From positions 1-64,000 of IMG/VR virus record IMGVR_UViG_3300006754_000009: a stretch of DNA of 64,000 nucleotides. The stretch is one strand, 5' to 3'. The position numbers were made by a program, and so were the translations under genes. The notes beneath the pieces were generated by a model. That model saw only the letters and a list, made by a program, of their open reading frames with translations. It made no database searches and had not been told where the DNA came from. This stretch comes from a virus. Within the stretch, counting starts at the first letter, position 1. Every line of letters begins with the position of its first letter. Shown here one piece after another: positions 55,101 through 62,924 of this stretch.

Positions 55101-56106
55101 AAATATGTTTGGAAACCAGTTAACTCACTATATAGTTGTAACACCAGAATGTAATTTCTATAAACCATGTTCACCATCTAAAGTGAATACAGCATATGAT
55201 ATTTTACATAAAAATATCCCACAGAATTGGAAATTAGTTAATGTAAACAAAAAATTAAAAATTAATGGTAAAGAAATTAAAATTATTTCTAGTTATTCAC
55301 ACTATAATCCCGGACCAACAACTATGGCGGGTGATTTTAGATGTCAATATTATTGTAAATGTGGACAAACTATGGCAGAAGAACTCGGAATAGACCCAAT
55401 CTATGGTGTGAGTGATGTTTATACTAATTTAGAGTTATTAAATTGTGATGAATGTTATCAAGAAGCAAAAAAACATTGTGATAAGTTATATAATACATGT
55501 AAACCAATTCTAGTAGGGAGTTGTGATGACGCTGATTTTGTACTAGAACCAACAGGAAATATAGTTAAAAAATCTCCAGCCCTCATATCTACAACATCAT
55601 TAACAACACTAGATGCTGGTGGGGGAACCGCCCCACCCAAACCATCAGGACCATGGAATCCACCAGGAGGGCCTCGAGGACCTAGAGAGCCTATAAAAAC
55701 CAATGAAGAACGACCAGATAATACTAGGTACATTTGTGATGATGGGGTGTGTATTCCATATGTAGCAGAAACAGGTGGGATTAAGGGTATGGGGGATACA
55801 TCAAGAACTAGCACCCAAACACTAACTACTACTAGTAGTATAATATACGCGAGTTTAACTACTTGTATGGCAGATTGTGTTGTCACAAGTAGTGGTAAAC
55901 CTACAACGCCTTCTGAAGAAGAAGAACAAACACAAGATAACAGTGATTATGGTGGGGGTAGTCATGATGAGGAAGTAGATGACGGTAGTAAAGAGTCCGA
56001 TAAAGATACTGATAAAGAAGGTGTATGTCCCCATAGCTATTATTGGTGTGAGGCTATGGGTGATTGTATAAGCAATGATGTACCTTGTGAAGAGATGTTA
56101 AAATAA
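52177..56106 (+). CDS. Large virion protein with C-terminal Cys/Pro-rich tail
   Basis: 1309 residues, starting 9 nt after the preceding stop. The first 1100 residues are beta-rich and Asn/Thr-rich without a recognised domain. From about residue 1100 the protein becomes Cys-rich (RCQYYCKCGQTMAEELG, then NCDECYQEAKKHCDKLYNTCKPI). After a Pro/Gly-rich linker (PPKPSGPWNPPGGPRGPRE) come two more Cys units: YICDDGVCIPYV...YASLTTCMADC, the same Y-x-C...C...Y-x-S-L-x-x-C-x-x-x-C module as in the giant Cys-rich protein, and a terminal CPHSYYWCEAMGDCI unit. A stretch of E/D/S/G low complexity separates them. A fibre or tip protein carrying small receptor-binding modules is the best reading. Confidence 0.75.
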   Translation: MPYKIYKSRIDLRVLSDKIKFVFYVSGDENIPHKRNKSYNKTKAFTFIYDTNRAVEVVTYSDNTAERVFLKFPASNIDIKNNSDMVSFTTTNLVLEVFRNKQGVFGFEEVKGGGWGAFLSHQNYFDVSTGYGTKTGSGALRNLGRGNGGKSHTIQMLIPGIRVNKKIMNNISFDLDILIESQNQYINTLGFKLTKDNTITIENGLLDIKSPRQVINQTKELELDTTYLSLSPKDLASRKVLHDYKKQLIKYNADVEGLHLISSKVYAVENNIVPDVNLDNVNLTPLNTIQIPYNVSRVVFDNNISATRKYFKEGKEIYQLDWAQELFNNNLVTKANKCYSLKFSTEEQLVAFAEKLKNQQIGNIETYPVVNPNGTVTNVIRPYSDISQWVERTVLDQFNDISFSYKSNGLIRSILVCPRKKTLINDIEGKQNNLYTSGGEFTYRDGKNYIGSYHIHPEHGIMEGAYHTEESHQKLIRLFNYAPISGDSKTDFLFTTYSNTTKSLYSGFTTTTTDKFKSNDTYDLFLTGSTYSGSTIIPITNIETNQKLPLIDDITKEYRPYIFNKGYSQNGGNIVLNESNPDNYLTYSVSGNGIYRFTYKAYLDIKYTDTKWCNYLSRAYPSSTTGTYPSTNYDIKRLINTSIIQAGEGESETAILDTNYKFHPGYKFKSAEEKRVDNIPDNSGILNFNFTVRLNKFNSGSTASTVIKEFKVLRSKLYGTANDYLTLPVTQLDKASSGSNVCVLSGVSSSTIFHKQIPITIDTGFINLVSGQSLTLTYDTNWSADSKSNYFSESGTTNLKVNLGHQLDVSGNTKNAPWFRGVKVGNEFIYKKLFFDATQKSKAFTMVSSGEERKVKTDGTLYLTDKECGNITRPVVNKETFNRLRFLDTTGPKDMLIWDQSVTTPTNNWQKLIENNTIKDYILPKCEDTFCHLSEMHEDGVFCFNLPTYNDEYGGKCDFTFPQIKQSYVIQNVFKNMFGNQLTHYIVVTPECNFYKPCSPSKVNTAYDILHKNIPQNWKLVNVNKKLKINGKEIKIISSYSHYNPGPTTMAGDFRCQYYCKCGQTMAEELGIDPIYGVSDVYTNLELLNCDECYQEAKKHCDKLYNTCKPILVGSCDDADFVLEPTGNIVKKSPALISTTSLTTLDAGGGTAPPKPSGPWNPPGGPRGPREPIKTNEERPDNTRYICDDGVCIPYVAETGGIKGMGDTSRTSTQTLTTTSSIIYASLTTCMADCVVTSSGKPTTPSEEEEQTQDNSDYGGGSHDEEVDDGSKESDKDTDKEGVCPHSYYWCEAMGDCISNDVPCEEMLK

Positions 56107-56113
56107 ATAAAAT

Positions 56114-59100
56114 ATGGGAAGTATAATAGGAAATAACGGTAATATAAATTTAGTGGGTGTTACTATGCAAGACACTGTTAGTGGGCAATGTGGAGGAGCT
56201 ATATATAACCCCCAAGTCTCCGGAACTAGTACCACTTCACCATATAGTGTTGTCTGGTCCGGCATAAGTAATTATAGTGCCACAACATTTAATATATTTA
56301 GTTTATGTGAGGGGGAATACCAAGCTGTAATAACGGATGCAACCGGAGGTACCGGAACCACAAATATATTAATAAGTGGATATACAAACCCAACCATTTC
56401 AGCTAGATTAACTAACGATGACTGTATACTAGACCCCAACAAAAAAGGAACCATAACAATAGATAGTTCAACTACCACCACTTCAACCTACACCTATGAA
56501 CTTTCTAAAGATAGTGTTTTAAAAGACAGTTATTATGGTTCTACAGCCGACACTTCATATACCTTTAGTGATATCGAAAACGGCGTTTATACTGTAAGTG
56601 TTATTGAAGAAAAAGCAACCCAATTCAGTGAAAGACCAGATAAAACGGGATGTACCTATACGGATTATAATGATGGTGGAGAATATAGTGGATGGACCAT
56701 AGCAAATTTATTTGCTAAATGGGAATCGTGGTTACCACGTGCATACCACACTGTTACTTTTGGGGCAGGTGTAGGACCTGCGATTGGTGGTGGTAGTGGG
56801 GGTAATTTTGATTCTGGGTTAGGTAGTAATGGAAGAATATATAGTAATAATCCATATGTTTGGTTTTATACAGGAAGTTCAGCAACTAGAAAATCTGATA
56901 CCACAAAAAATTGGTATTTAGGAAGTAGTGCATATACTATAGACGAAGGTGATAACATAGGACCTTCCGGACCAACAGCTACCGCAGCAGATGTAGGTTA
57001 TTTTTATTATAATACAGTAATAAATAAATTTTTAATTTGGTGGAACGGTTTACCAGGGACAACTTATGGTTGGTTAACCTGGGACCCTAGAGTAGACTAC
57101 GGAATTTACGGAAACCCCGTCGCTTGTAGAGCTCTTACAGGTTCAACCAACGGTATTAGTAATATTGATGTGGACGGTAATGATTATACTGTAGATTCAT
57201 CAGGTAATGTTGCGTTAGCAAGTACCGTAGTTAATGCGGCACCAAGTGCTTTACGTAAATTTGCAACACCTACAACAGGAAATTGGAATCAAATCATTGG
57301 AAGAACCAGTCTATGTTCCTATATGAATTATACCTGGGCCACTTCATTTAATTCTACAGATAGTGATGATGATACAATAGGTTTAATTCTTGCGTCATTT
57401 AGAGATGAATATGGAACTTATGGGCCTACTGGTGTTACCCATACTCTTTCATTAAACTTTAGAGGTTCTACGGGAGCTATATCGATTCTTGATAATACCA
57501 CAAATACTGCTTATTCTAATTTTTATTATTCAGGAAATCAATTTAGAGACTGTAGATTAAGTGCTAATTGTACTACTAATCCTTATATCAGTACTAAAAT
57601 CTTAGAGAATGATGGGGGAACTACACCATTATCAGGAGCAAATTGGGATGTCATGGGTTCATTAAGAACTAAAATTACGAGGTCGGGAGAAATGGGAGAA
57701 CATTTTAAAATCCAACTTACCCATACTATGGGTCCTGCTGGGGTTGTACCTGCAGGAGGAGCGAGTGGATATATTGACGCGTATGAAATAAATCTTAATC
57801 TTTTAGATAGACTTACATGGACAGGAAATACAATTTCCGCAGAACCATGGATAGATGACTATGCATTCTGTAAATATTTAGGTTCACGAAGAATAGGCTT
57901 TTATGCTAGTTCACAAGAAGCTGTAAGTTGGTATCATATGCAATTTAGTGGAAGCCCAATACAAAAATATTTAAGTGTACCTAATTGTAACAAACAAAGA
58001 GGTCCCATAACTTCAGTAATAATTACAGCAACTACAGCCACCACCTTAAATATAAGTGAAACAAAATCACAAGTACCTTATACCACCAACGAACCAGGGG
58101 TCCCACAAATAAGACCTAAGATGAATGTTTCTTTACAAACAATGCCTAACCCATCAGTTACTATTAATGGAATAAATAGACCTTACGTGACATCAACCGA
58201 TACAATAGGTGGGGTACCAGATTTGAATATATATAATTTAAGTAATAGTGGTAGTTGTGAAGTACAATTTTATTTTGGTGGTGAGAATGACGAATTAATT
58301 TTTGGGGACGCTTATCCTAAGTTTAGAATCTACCCTTATTTATCTGAAACAGATGAAATAGCTACCATACCTGACTATGAAGCTATATTTGACACATTAC
58401 CTTCTTATTTTGACCAGACATTACAAAATACAATTGTTAGTGCGAGCACCACGATTCCATTATCTAGTTTAACACAAAGTTCATGGCAATTTATTGTTAA
58501 ACCAACTTATTTATTTAAAGACAAAAACTCGGTAGCGGATTATTGGATAGATACCGCCACCTACCCACCTAGTAGTAAAATTGACATTAAAAGAGATTTC
58601 TATTTAGTTGTAGTTAAAAATCCAGCTACCCCTGACTTATACTTAGGTGATTTTAAGTATCCAGCTAATACAGTACCATCTCTTTATACACAAACATTTA
58701 CAATCGATGGTATGCCTGACGCACCAGGTTATGTTGGACCTAGTGTAGTTAAAAAAGCACCCGGACCATATTCCGCGTATACATACACTTACACGTTAAG
58801 GAGTGGAATATTTAATAGAACAGGACCTTTAGTTTATGTGAACGGAATATTATTAACGGAAGGATTTAGTGGTACCACGACTAAACCACAGACAGGGGAC
58901 TATAATTGGTTACAACCATCTAGAACTATAAGATTTCATGCAGAAACAGTGAGAAATAAGGATGTCGTACAAGTGATTTATGACACTATGGGTAATTCTT
59001 ACGTTGAATTTGCTACATTACCAGATACAGTACCAACATCCAGTGGAGAAACTATATATGAAGCAGATGGGTATTATTATATTAATTTAACTAAACAATC

Positions 59101-59617
59101 CACGGGGGGTGTTGGATTAGCATTAAACGGTGTAACTCAGACAGTCGACACCGATTTCCAACAAGTTAGTAACAGAAGGATTCAATTATTACGTAGTACT
59201 TCAGATTATGTAAGTGGAGATACTTTTGCCATATTTTATAGAACCATATATCAAACCATATCTGTCGCAGCAACTAAAAAACCACAAGTCCCAATTAGAT
59301 ATACAAAAAAATATAATTTAGAAGAATTTATTATAATCAAACTGTACAATGCTAATGGTGACCAAGTAGATGAACAAACTATAGTTGTGAACCCACACGA
59401 AATAGGGCCCATAAATAAAATGTGTTATTTAGAACCATCTACTTTTGGAAATTATACGTATGAAGTATTAATAAAAAGAGCTTACCCATTAATAAATAAA
59501 GATACGATTTACACTGTATCACAAAGTGAAAGAATACCATTTGAAATAAGTAAAAGTGTTTTTTACACAGATAACCCTTTTAAAAGAGAAGCTTTAGGTA
59601 GAGTTACACCATATTAA
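56114..59617 (+). CDS. Large fibre-like protein with SprB-like N-terminal repeats
   Basis: 1167 residues. The first 170 residues show two beta modules of the form C-x-G-x-I...Y-x-V-x-W-x-G...x-x-L-x-x-G-x-Y-x-x-x-V-T-D (SPYSVVWSGISNYSATTF, then LCEGEYQAVITDATGGTG), and a related second copy ending FSDIENGVYTVSVIEE. This matches SprB-type repeats of gliding Bacteroidota adhesins. The middle region (about 200-560) contains segments like SLNFRGSTGAISILDNTTN and GPAGVVPAGGASGYIDAYEINL with lectin or jelly-roll character. The C-terminal 280 residues (YTLRSGIFNRTGPLVYVNGILL and VQVIYDTMGNSYVEF) look like further beta domains. It ends before the promoter element at 59641. A receptor-binding tail fibre is likely. 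Confidence 0.75.
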   Translation: MGSIIGNNGNINLVGVTMQDTVSGQCGGAIYNPQVSGTSTTSPYSVVWSGISNYSATTFNIFSLCEGEYQAVITDATGGTGTTNILISGYTNPTISARLTNDDCILDPNKKGTITIDSSTTTTSTYTYELSKDSVLKDSYYGSTADTSYTFSDIENGVYTVSVIEEKATQFSERPDKTGCTYTDYNDGGEYSGWTIANLFAKWESWLPRAYHTVTFGAGVGPAIGGGSGGNFDSGLGSNGRIYSNNPYVWFYTGSSATRKSDTTKNWYLGSSAYTIDEGDNIGPSGPTATAADVGYFYYNTVINKFLIWWNGLPGTTYGWLTWDPRVDYGIYGNPVACRALTGSTNGISNIDVDGNDYTVDSSGNVALASTVVNAAPSALRKFATPTTGNWNQIIGRTSLCSYMNYTWATSFNSTDSDDDTIGLILASFRDEYGTYGPTGVTHTLSLNFRGSTGAISILDNTTNTAYSNFYYSGNQFRDCRLSANCTTNPYISTKILENDGGTTPLSGANWDVMGSLRTKITRSGEMGEHFKIQLTHTMGPAGVVPAGGASGYIDAYEINLNLLDRLTWTGNTISAEPWIDDYAFCKYLGSRRIGFYASSQEAVSWYHMQFSGSPIQKYLSVPNCNKQRGPITSVIITATTATTLNISETKSQVPYTTNEPGVPQIRPKMNVSLQTMPNPSVTINGINRPYVTSTDTIGGVPDLNIYNLSNSGSCEVQFYFGGENDELIFGDAYPKFRIYPYLSETDEIATIPDYEAIFDTLPSYFDQTLQNTIVSASTTIPLSSLTQSSWQFIVKPTYLFKDKNSVADYWIDTATYPPSSKIDIKRDFYLVVVKNPATPDLYLGDFKYPANTVPSLYTQTFTIDGMPDAPGYVGPSVVKKAPGPYSAYTYTYTLRSGIFNRTGPLVYVNGILLTEGFSGTTTKPQTGDYNWLQPSRTIRFHAETVRNKDVVQVIYDTMGNSYVEFATLPDTVPTSSGETIYEADGYYYINLTKQSTGGVGLALNGVTQTVDTDFQQVSNRRIQLLRSTSDYVSGDTFAIFYRTIYQTISVAATKKPQVPIRYTKKYNLEEFIIIKLYNANGDQVDEQTIVVNPHEIGPINKMCYLEPSTFGNYTYEVLIKRAYPLINKDTIYTVSQSERIPFEISKSVFYTDNPFKREALGRVTPY

Positions 59618-59640
59618 GATGAGTAAAACAAAATAAAATG

Positions 59641-59648
59641 TATTTATG
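59641..59648 (+). promoter_or_regulatory. Phage promoter element, variant TATTTATG
   Basis: TATTTATG, 16 nt before the ATG at 59665, followed by AAAGGA, the only candidate Shine-Dalgarno-like stretch seen next to a start in the window. Confidence 0.5.
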
Positions 59649-59664
59649 ATTAAAGGAAAAAATT

Positions 59665-62094
59665 ATGAGTTATATAATTAAAAACAACACACAAGGAGCA
59701 ATTGTTGCCAGACTAACTGATGCTGGTAGAAAAAAATTATCAGAAGGTAAATTAAATATAGGACTATTTCAATTAGGAGATAGTGAAATGTGTTATAATT
59801 GTTATAATACAAGTCTTCCTGCACAATATACCGGATTAAATATTTTACAAGCTGAACACAACGCCCAAAATCTATTACCTTTACCGGAAAAGAATAAGGG
59901 TCATGTAAAATACCCTATAAGTGGAGGTATCACTAGCGGTGATACTTTTGGACCTACAATTCCACAACATCTCTATGAAGAAGTATATAACACTGCAACA
60001 GCAAGAGGTTTCTTTACAGTACCCGAAACTAACACACCTGGGGTATACACCTACTTCTCAGCTCAAACAAACGCAGCCTATACACTATCTTCAAATTGGT
60101 TGTTCTGCGCATCCGCGATGACGGGTACAAGTAGTATGCAAATTACTAGTGCGGACTGTAGCACACAAAGCTATACACCAATAAATGGAGACTTAATTTC
60201 CGTTACCTATGAATTTTCGGGTAATGCGTGTTCACAGTTAAATTATAGTGCAGCATCACAAACTTTATTCTATCAAGTCCAAGCAGGAAATACCAACTCA
60301 GCACAAACAGCAATCGAATTAAATATTACGGTAGACAGGGATTTGCCGGATTATACTCTAGAACAATATTCGGGTATTACTGGTAGTTGTGCACATGTAA
60401 GAGTGTACCCTCCTTTTTCTGCAAACCCAATGACTACCGCGAGTATATATAGTACCGCAGCTACAGCTACCTATTGGTGTAATGACACATTATCCTTTAA
60501 TAATTGTGCAAGCTTGAATACTACCGACACTAAAATATGGAATATGAATATAAATTGGACCCATACTTTAGCTGGTGTAGATACATCTGCCTATGAAGGA
60601 GATACATATTATGGTTCTAGTGGATATTGTGGCTCGAGAGAGTATTTTGGATTACAAAGTAATAATGGGCAATCATTTACTGACCAGTTTATTGATTTTT
60701 ACCACCAAAATATTATTGGAGGTACCTATTATTATGATTCTTTTGATAATATAAGAGTTGTATTACCATCGGAACAGAAAGCCGCTGGTTTCCTACATTA
60801 CACAAATAACACAACTACCGATTTTTATGGGGAAAAATTTGCTTTAAAACAAGCAGGTTTTTGTGGTAATCAAACTTGTGTAGGAGAAGCTAGAAACTTT
60901 AAATTACATTTACCTTGGTTAATGTGGCATAAGAAAAATGCAATTGGTTCAGGTACAGGAAGTGGTGTTGGAAATGAAACTATATTAGGTCAAACTTTTT
61001 ATGTGGACCCACCTGGTTATCCCGGAGCGTTCCCAGCAGACGGAAATCCACACCTAATGTTATCCACACCAAACACTAATATGAATGACCAAGGACTAAG
61101 GTATTATCATTTATGGGATGACAACGCGGGTAGTGGAGCTACACCTAATAGAGTAGGTAAAGTATTTCCCGATTATAAAATGATGGTTATAGATGATGAA
61201 GAATTATTAACCGCAATGTCATATAAATCTAATAGAAGTTTTACCTTACCAGCCCCTAAAACAGAAAAGGTATTAGCCGGTACCTCATGTACATCAGGGT
61301 CTTGTGGTAATGGTGTCGTACAAGCATACACCGACTCAATTTACCTAACTTATATGTTTTATAATAGTGCAGGTACACCAACAGGACTACATTGTAATTA
61401 CTATTCTTACGAAACCCTAGCATTAGGAGAAGAATTATTTGATTTAGCGGTCACATTTGGAAGTGAATTTCCTTATTTAAGGGATTTAGGAAATCTTAAT
61501 GGTGGAGGTAATTCCTTAAGTGGTACTGGATTTGAAGCAGACCGATTATATTTGTTAAGTCAAATAGTTAGTAGTGGAGCGGAACCAGACCCAGCATTAT
61601 GGAAATATAAAGATGTTACAGCTCAAATTCCTAACCATACAGTAGGAAATAAGATACTGGCCACCAATCTGATAGGACATACGTTTTATCTAACCGATTG
61701 TGATACAGACGCAAGTTGTATACAATGCTATACCGCTATGACAGCATATGAGTTACAGAATTATATAACCATACCAACTACATCACAACCAGAAGACTTA
61801 CAATTTGGTGACGAGTATTTCTTTTATGGGACTCTTGAGACGGATATAATGGCAACTATCTATGAAATGAGACATGTAGTACAATTAGGACAAACACAAT
61901 ACTTAACATCAACCAACCCAACCTGGTTAGATTATATGGCGGTACCCACTAATTCAGCGGTTACACCAAAGATTACTGAAATCGGTTTATTTGATAACGA
62001 AAACGGGTTCCCAGATTTAATGGCTATTGCTAAATTGCAGTCACCAGTAGACAGAACGGGGACCCAGCAATTTACAATATCTATTGATTTTTAA
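59665..62094 (+). CDS. Tail-fibre-like protein with N-terminal attachment module
   Basis: 809 residues. Residues 14-45 (VARLTDAGRKKLSEGKLNI, then LFQLGDSEMCY) form an N-terminal module shared with the next two genes. The remainder is beta-rich with several domains, including a Cys-bearing part (about 75-240) and EGDTYYGSSGYCGSREYFGLQ, a region DDNAGSGATPNRVGKVFPDYKMMVIDDEELLTAMSYKSNRSFTLPAP that recurs in phage structural proteins, and a C-terminal TPKITEIGLFDNENGFPDLMAIAKL module typical of fibre proteins. Ends with an ATGG overlap into the next gene. The attachment module probably docks it to the baseplate; the rest could reach the host surface. Confidence 0.8.
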   Translation: MSYIIKNNTQGAIVARLTDAGRKKLSEGKLNIGLFQLGDSEMCYNCYNTSLPAQYTGLNILQAEHNAQNLLPLPEKNKGHVKYPISGGITSGDTFGPTIPQHLYEEVYNTATARGFFTVPETNTPGVYTYFSAQTNAAYTLSSNWLFCASAMTGTSSMQITSADCSTQSYTPINGDLISVTYEFSGNACSQLNYSAASQTLFYQVQAGNTNSAQTAIELNITVDRDLPDYTLEQYSGITGSCAHVRVYPPFSANPMTTASIYSTAATATYWCNDTLSFNNCASLNTTDTKIWNMNINWTHTLAGVDTSAYEGDTYYGSSGYCGSREYFGLQSNNGQSFTDQFIDFYHQNIIGGTYYYDSFDNIRVVLPSEQKAAGFLHYTNNTTTDFYGEKFALKQAGFCGNQTCVGEARNFKLHLPWLMWHKKNAIGSGTGSGVGNETILGQTFYVDPPGYPGAFPADGNPHLMLSTPNTNMNDQGLRYYHLWDDNAGSGATPNRVGKVFPDYKMMVIDDEELLTAMSYKSNRSFTLPAPKTEKVLAGTSCTSGSCGNGVVQAYTDSIYLTYMFYNSAGTPTGLHCNYYSYETLALGEELFDLAVTFGSEFPYLRDLGNLNGGGNSLSGTGFEADRLYLLSQIVSSGAEPDPALWKYKDVTAQIPNHTVGNKILATNLIGHTFYLTDCDTDASCIQCYTAMTAYELQNYITIPTTSQPEDLQFGDEYFFYGTLETDIMATIYEMRHVVQLGQTQYLTSTNPTWLDYMAVPTNSAVTPKITEIGLFDNENGFPDLMAIAKLQSPVDRTGTQQFTISIDF

Positions 62095-62873
62095 TGGCCT
62101 ATTTAAATATACATAATAATTCTGTATCGGGAAACACATTTAGATTGTACCTATCTGATTATGGGAAATTACAATTAGCTGGTAATGGTAGTTTTTATTC
62201 TATGATAGAGAAATTTGGATTAGGTGATAAAGACATGGATTATCGTAGATTTGCATCAGGAAACACGTGTCAAAGTGAAGGTGGGTTAAGTGCTTTAAGT
62301 AGTTCGTGTTTCTATGATTTACCCGACTCACGAGGAGGGGAATTAACAACTATATCTGGTGGTTATACAACATACGCAAGTGTAATGGTAGGACCTAAGT
62401 ATAGTATAGAAAGTAACGTAATAAAATTAAGTAATACGTCAGTTGGGGTAAACCCACAACCATCAACCATATGGTTAAAATATAACGAACCTATTAAATC
62501 TACAGAATTAGAAGAACCAGATAGTGGCATGTTTAGTAGTTGTTGGACATTAGGAAAATCGGTTACTACTTTTTTTCCGTCATATTGTTGGGCATGTTCG
62601 GATTTTAATGGGGATGGCAAAATTGATATTGATGATTTAAAAATATTTTTAAATTTAATGGAGGGTGAAGAAAATGGAACCCGTGAACTAATAGGAGATT
62701 ACAATGGTGATGGTAAAGTAGATATGACCGATTTTAATATATTTTTAAACTGTATGACATATGATGGAAGTAATATCTTAGATTTTTGTAAAGACAAAGA
62801 AGTTTTTTGTTTACTTTGTGAACATCTAGGTGAAGCTTCACCATGTAACGGAGATTGTTTGGAATGTATTTAA
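62094..62873 (+). CDS. Fibre-like protein with attachment module and dockerin-like Ca-binding pair
   Basis: 259 residues, starting within the stop codon of the preceding gene. Residues about 15-50 (RLYLSDYGKLQLAGNG, FGLGDKDMDYR) are a second copy of the attachment module. Residues about 168-224 contain two EF-hand-like calcium loops, DFNGDGKIDIDDL and DYNGDGKVDMTDF, 34 residues apart with matching hydrophobic helices after each: the duplicated F-hand arrangement of a type I dockerin. The C-terminal 35 residues are Cys-rich (LCEHLGEASPCNGDCLECI). Dockerins bind cohesin domains in cellulosome-type systems and in some bacterial surface proteins; no cohesin was recognised in this window. Calcium-dependent assembly of the fibre or binding to a host surface protein are both possible. 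Confidence 0.8.
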   Translation: MAYLNIHNNSVSGNTFRLYLSDYGKLQLAGNGSFYSMIEKFGLGDKDMDYRRFASGNTCQSEGGLSALSSSCFYDLPDSRGGELTTISGGYTTYASVMVGPKYSIESNVIKLSNTSVGVNPQPSTIWLKYNEPIKSTELEEPDSGMFSSCWTLGKSVTTFFPSYCWACSDFNGDGKIDIDDLKIFLNLMEGEENGTRELIGDYNGDGKVDMTDFNIFLNCMTYDGSNILDFCKDKEVFCLLCEHLGEASPCNGDCLECI

Positions 62874-62924
62874 TGATAAAATAAATTGGATAACTAGATA
62901 ATTATATAATAAGAGAATAATAAT

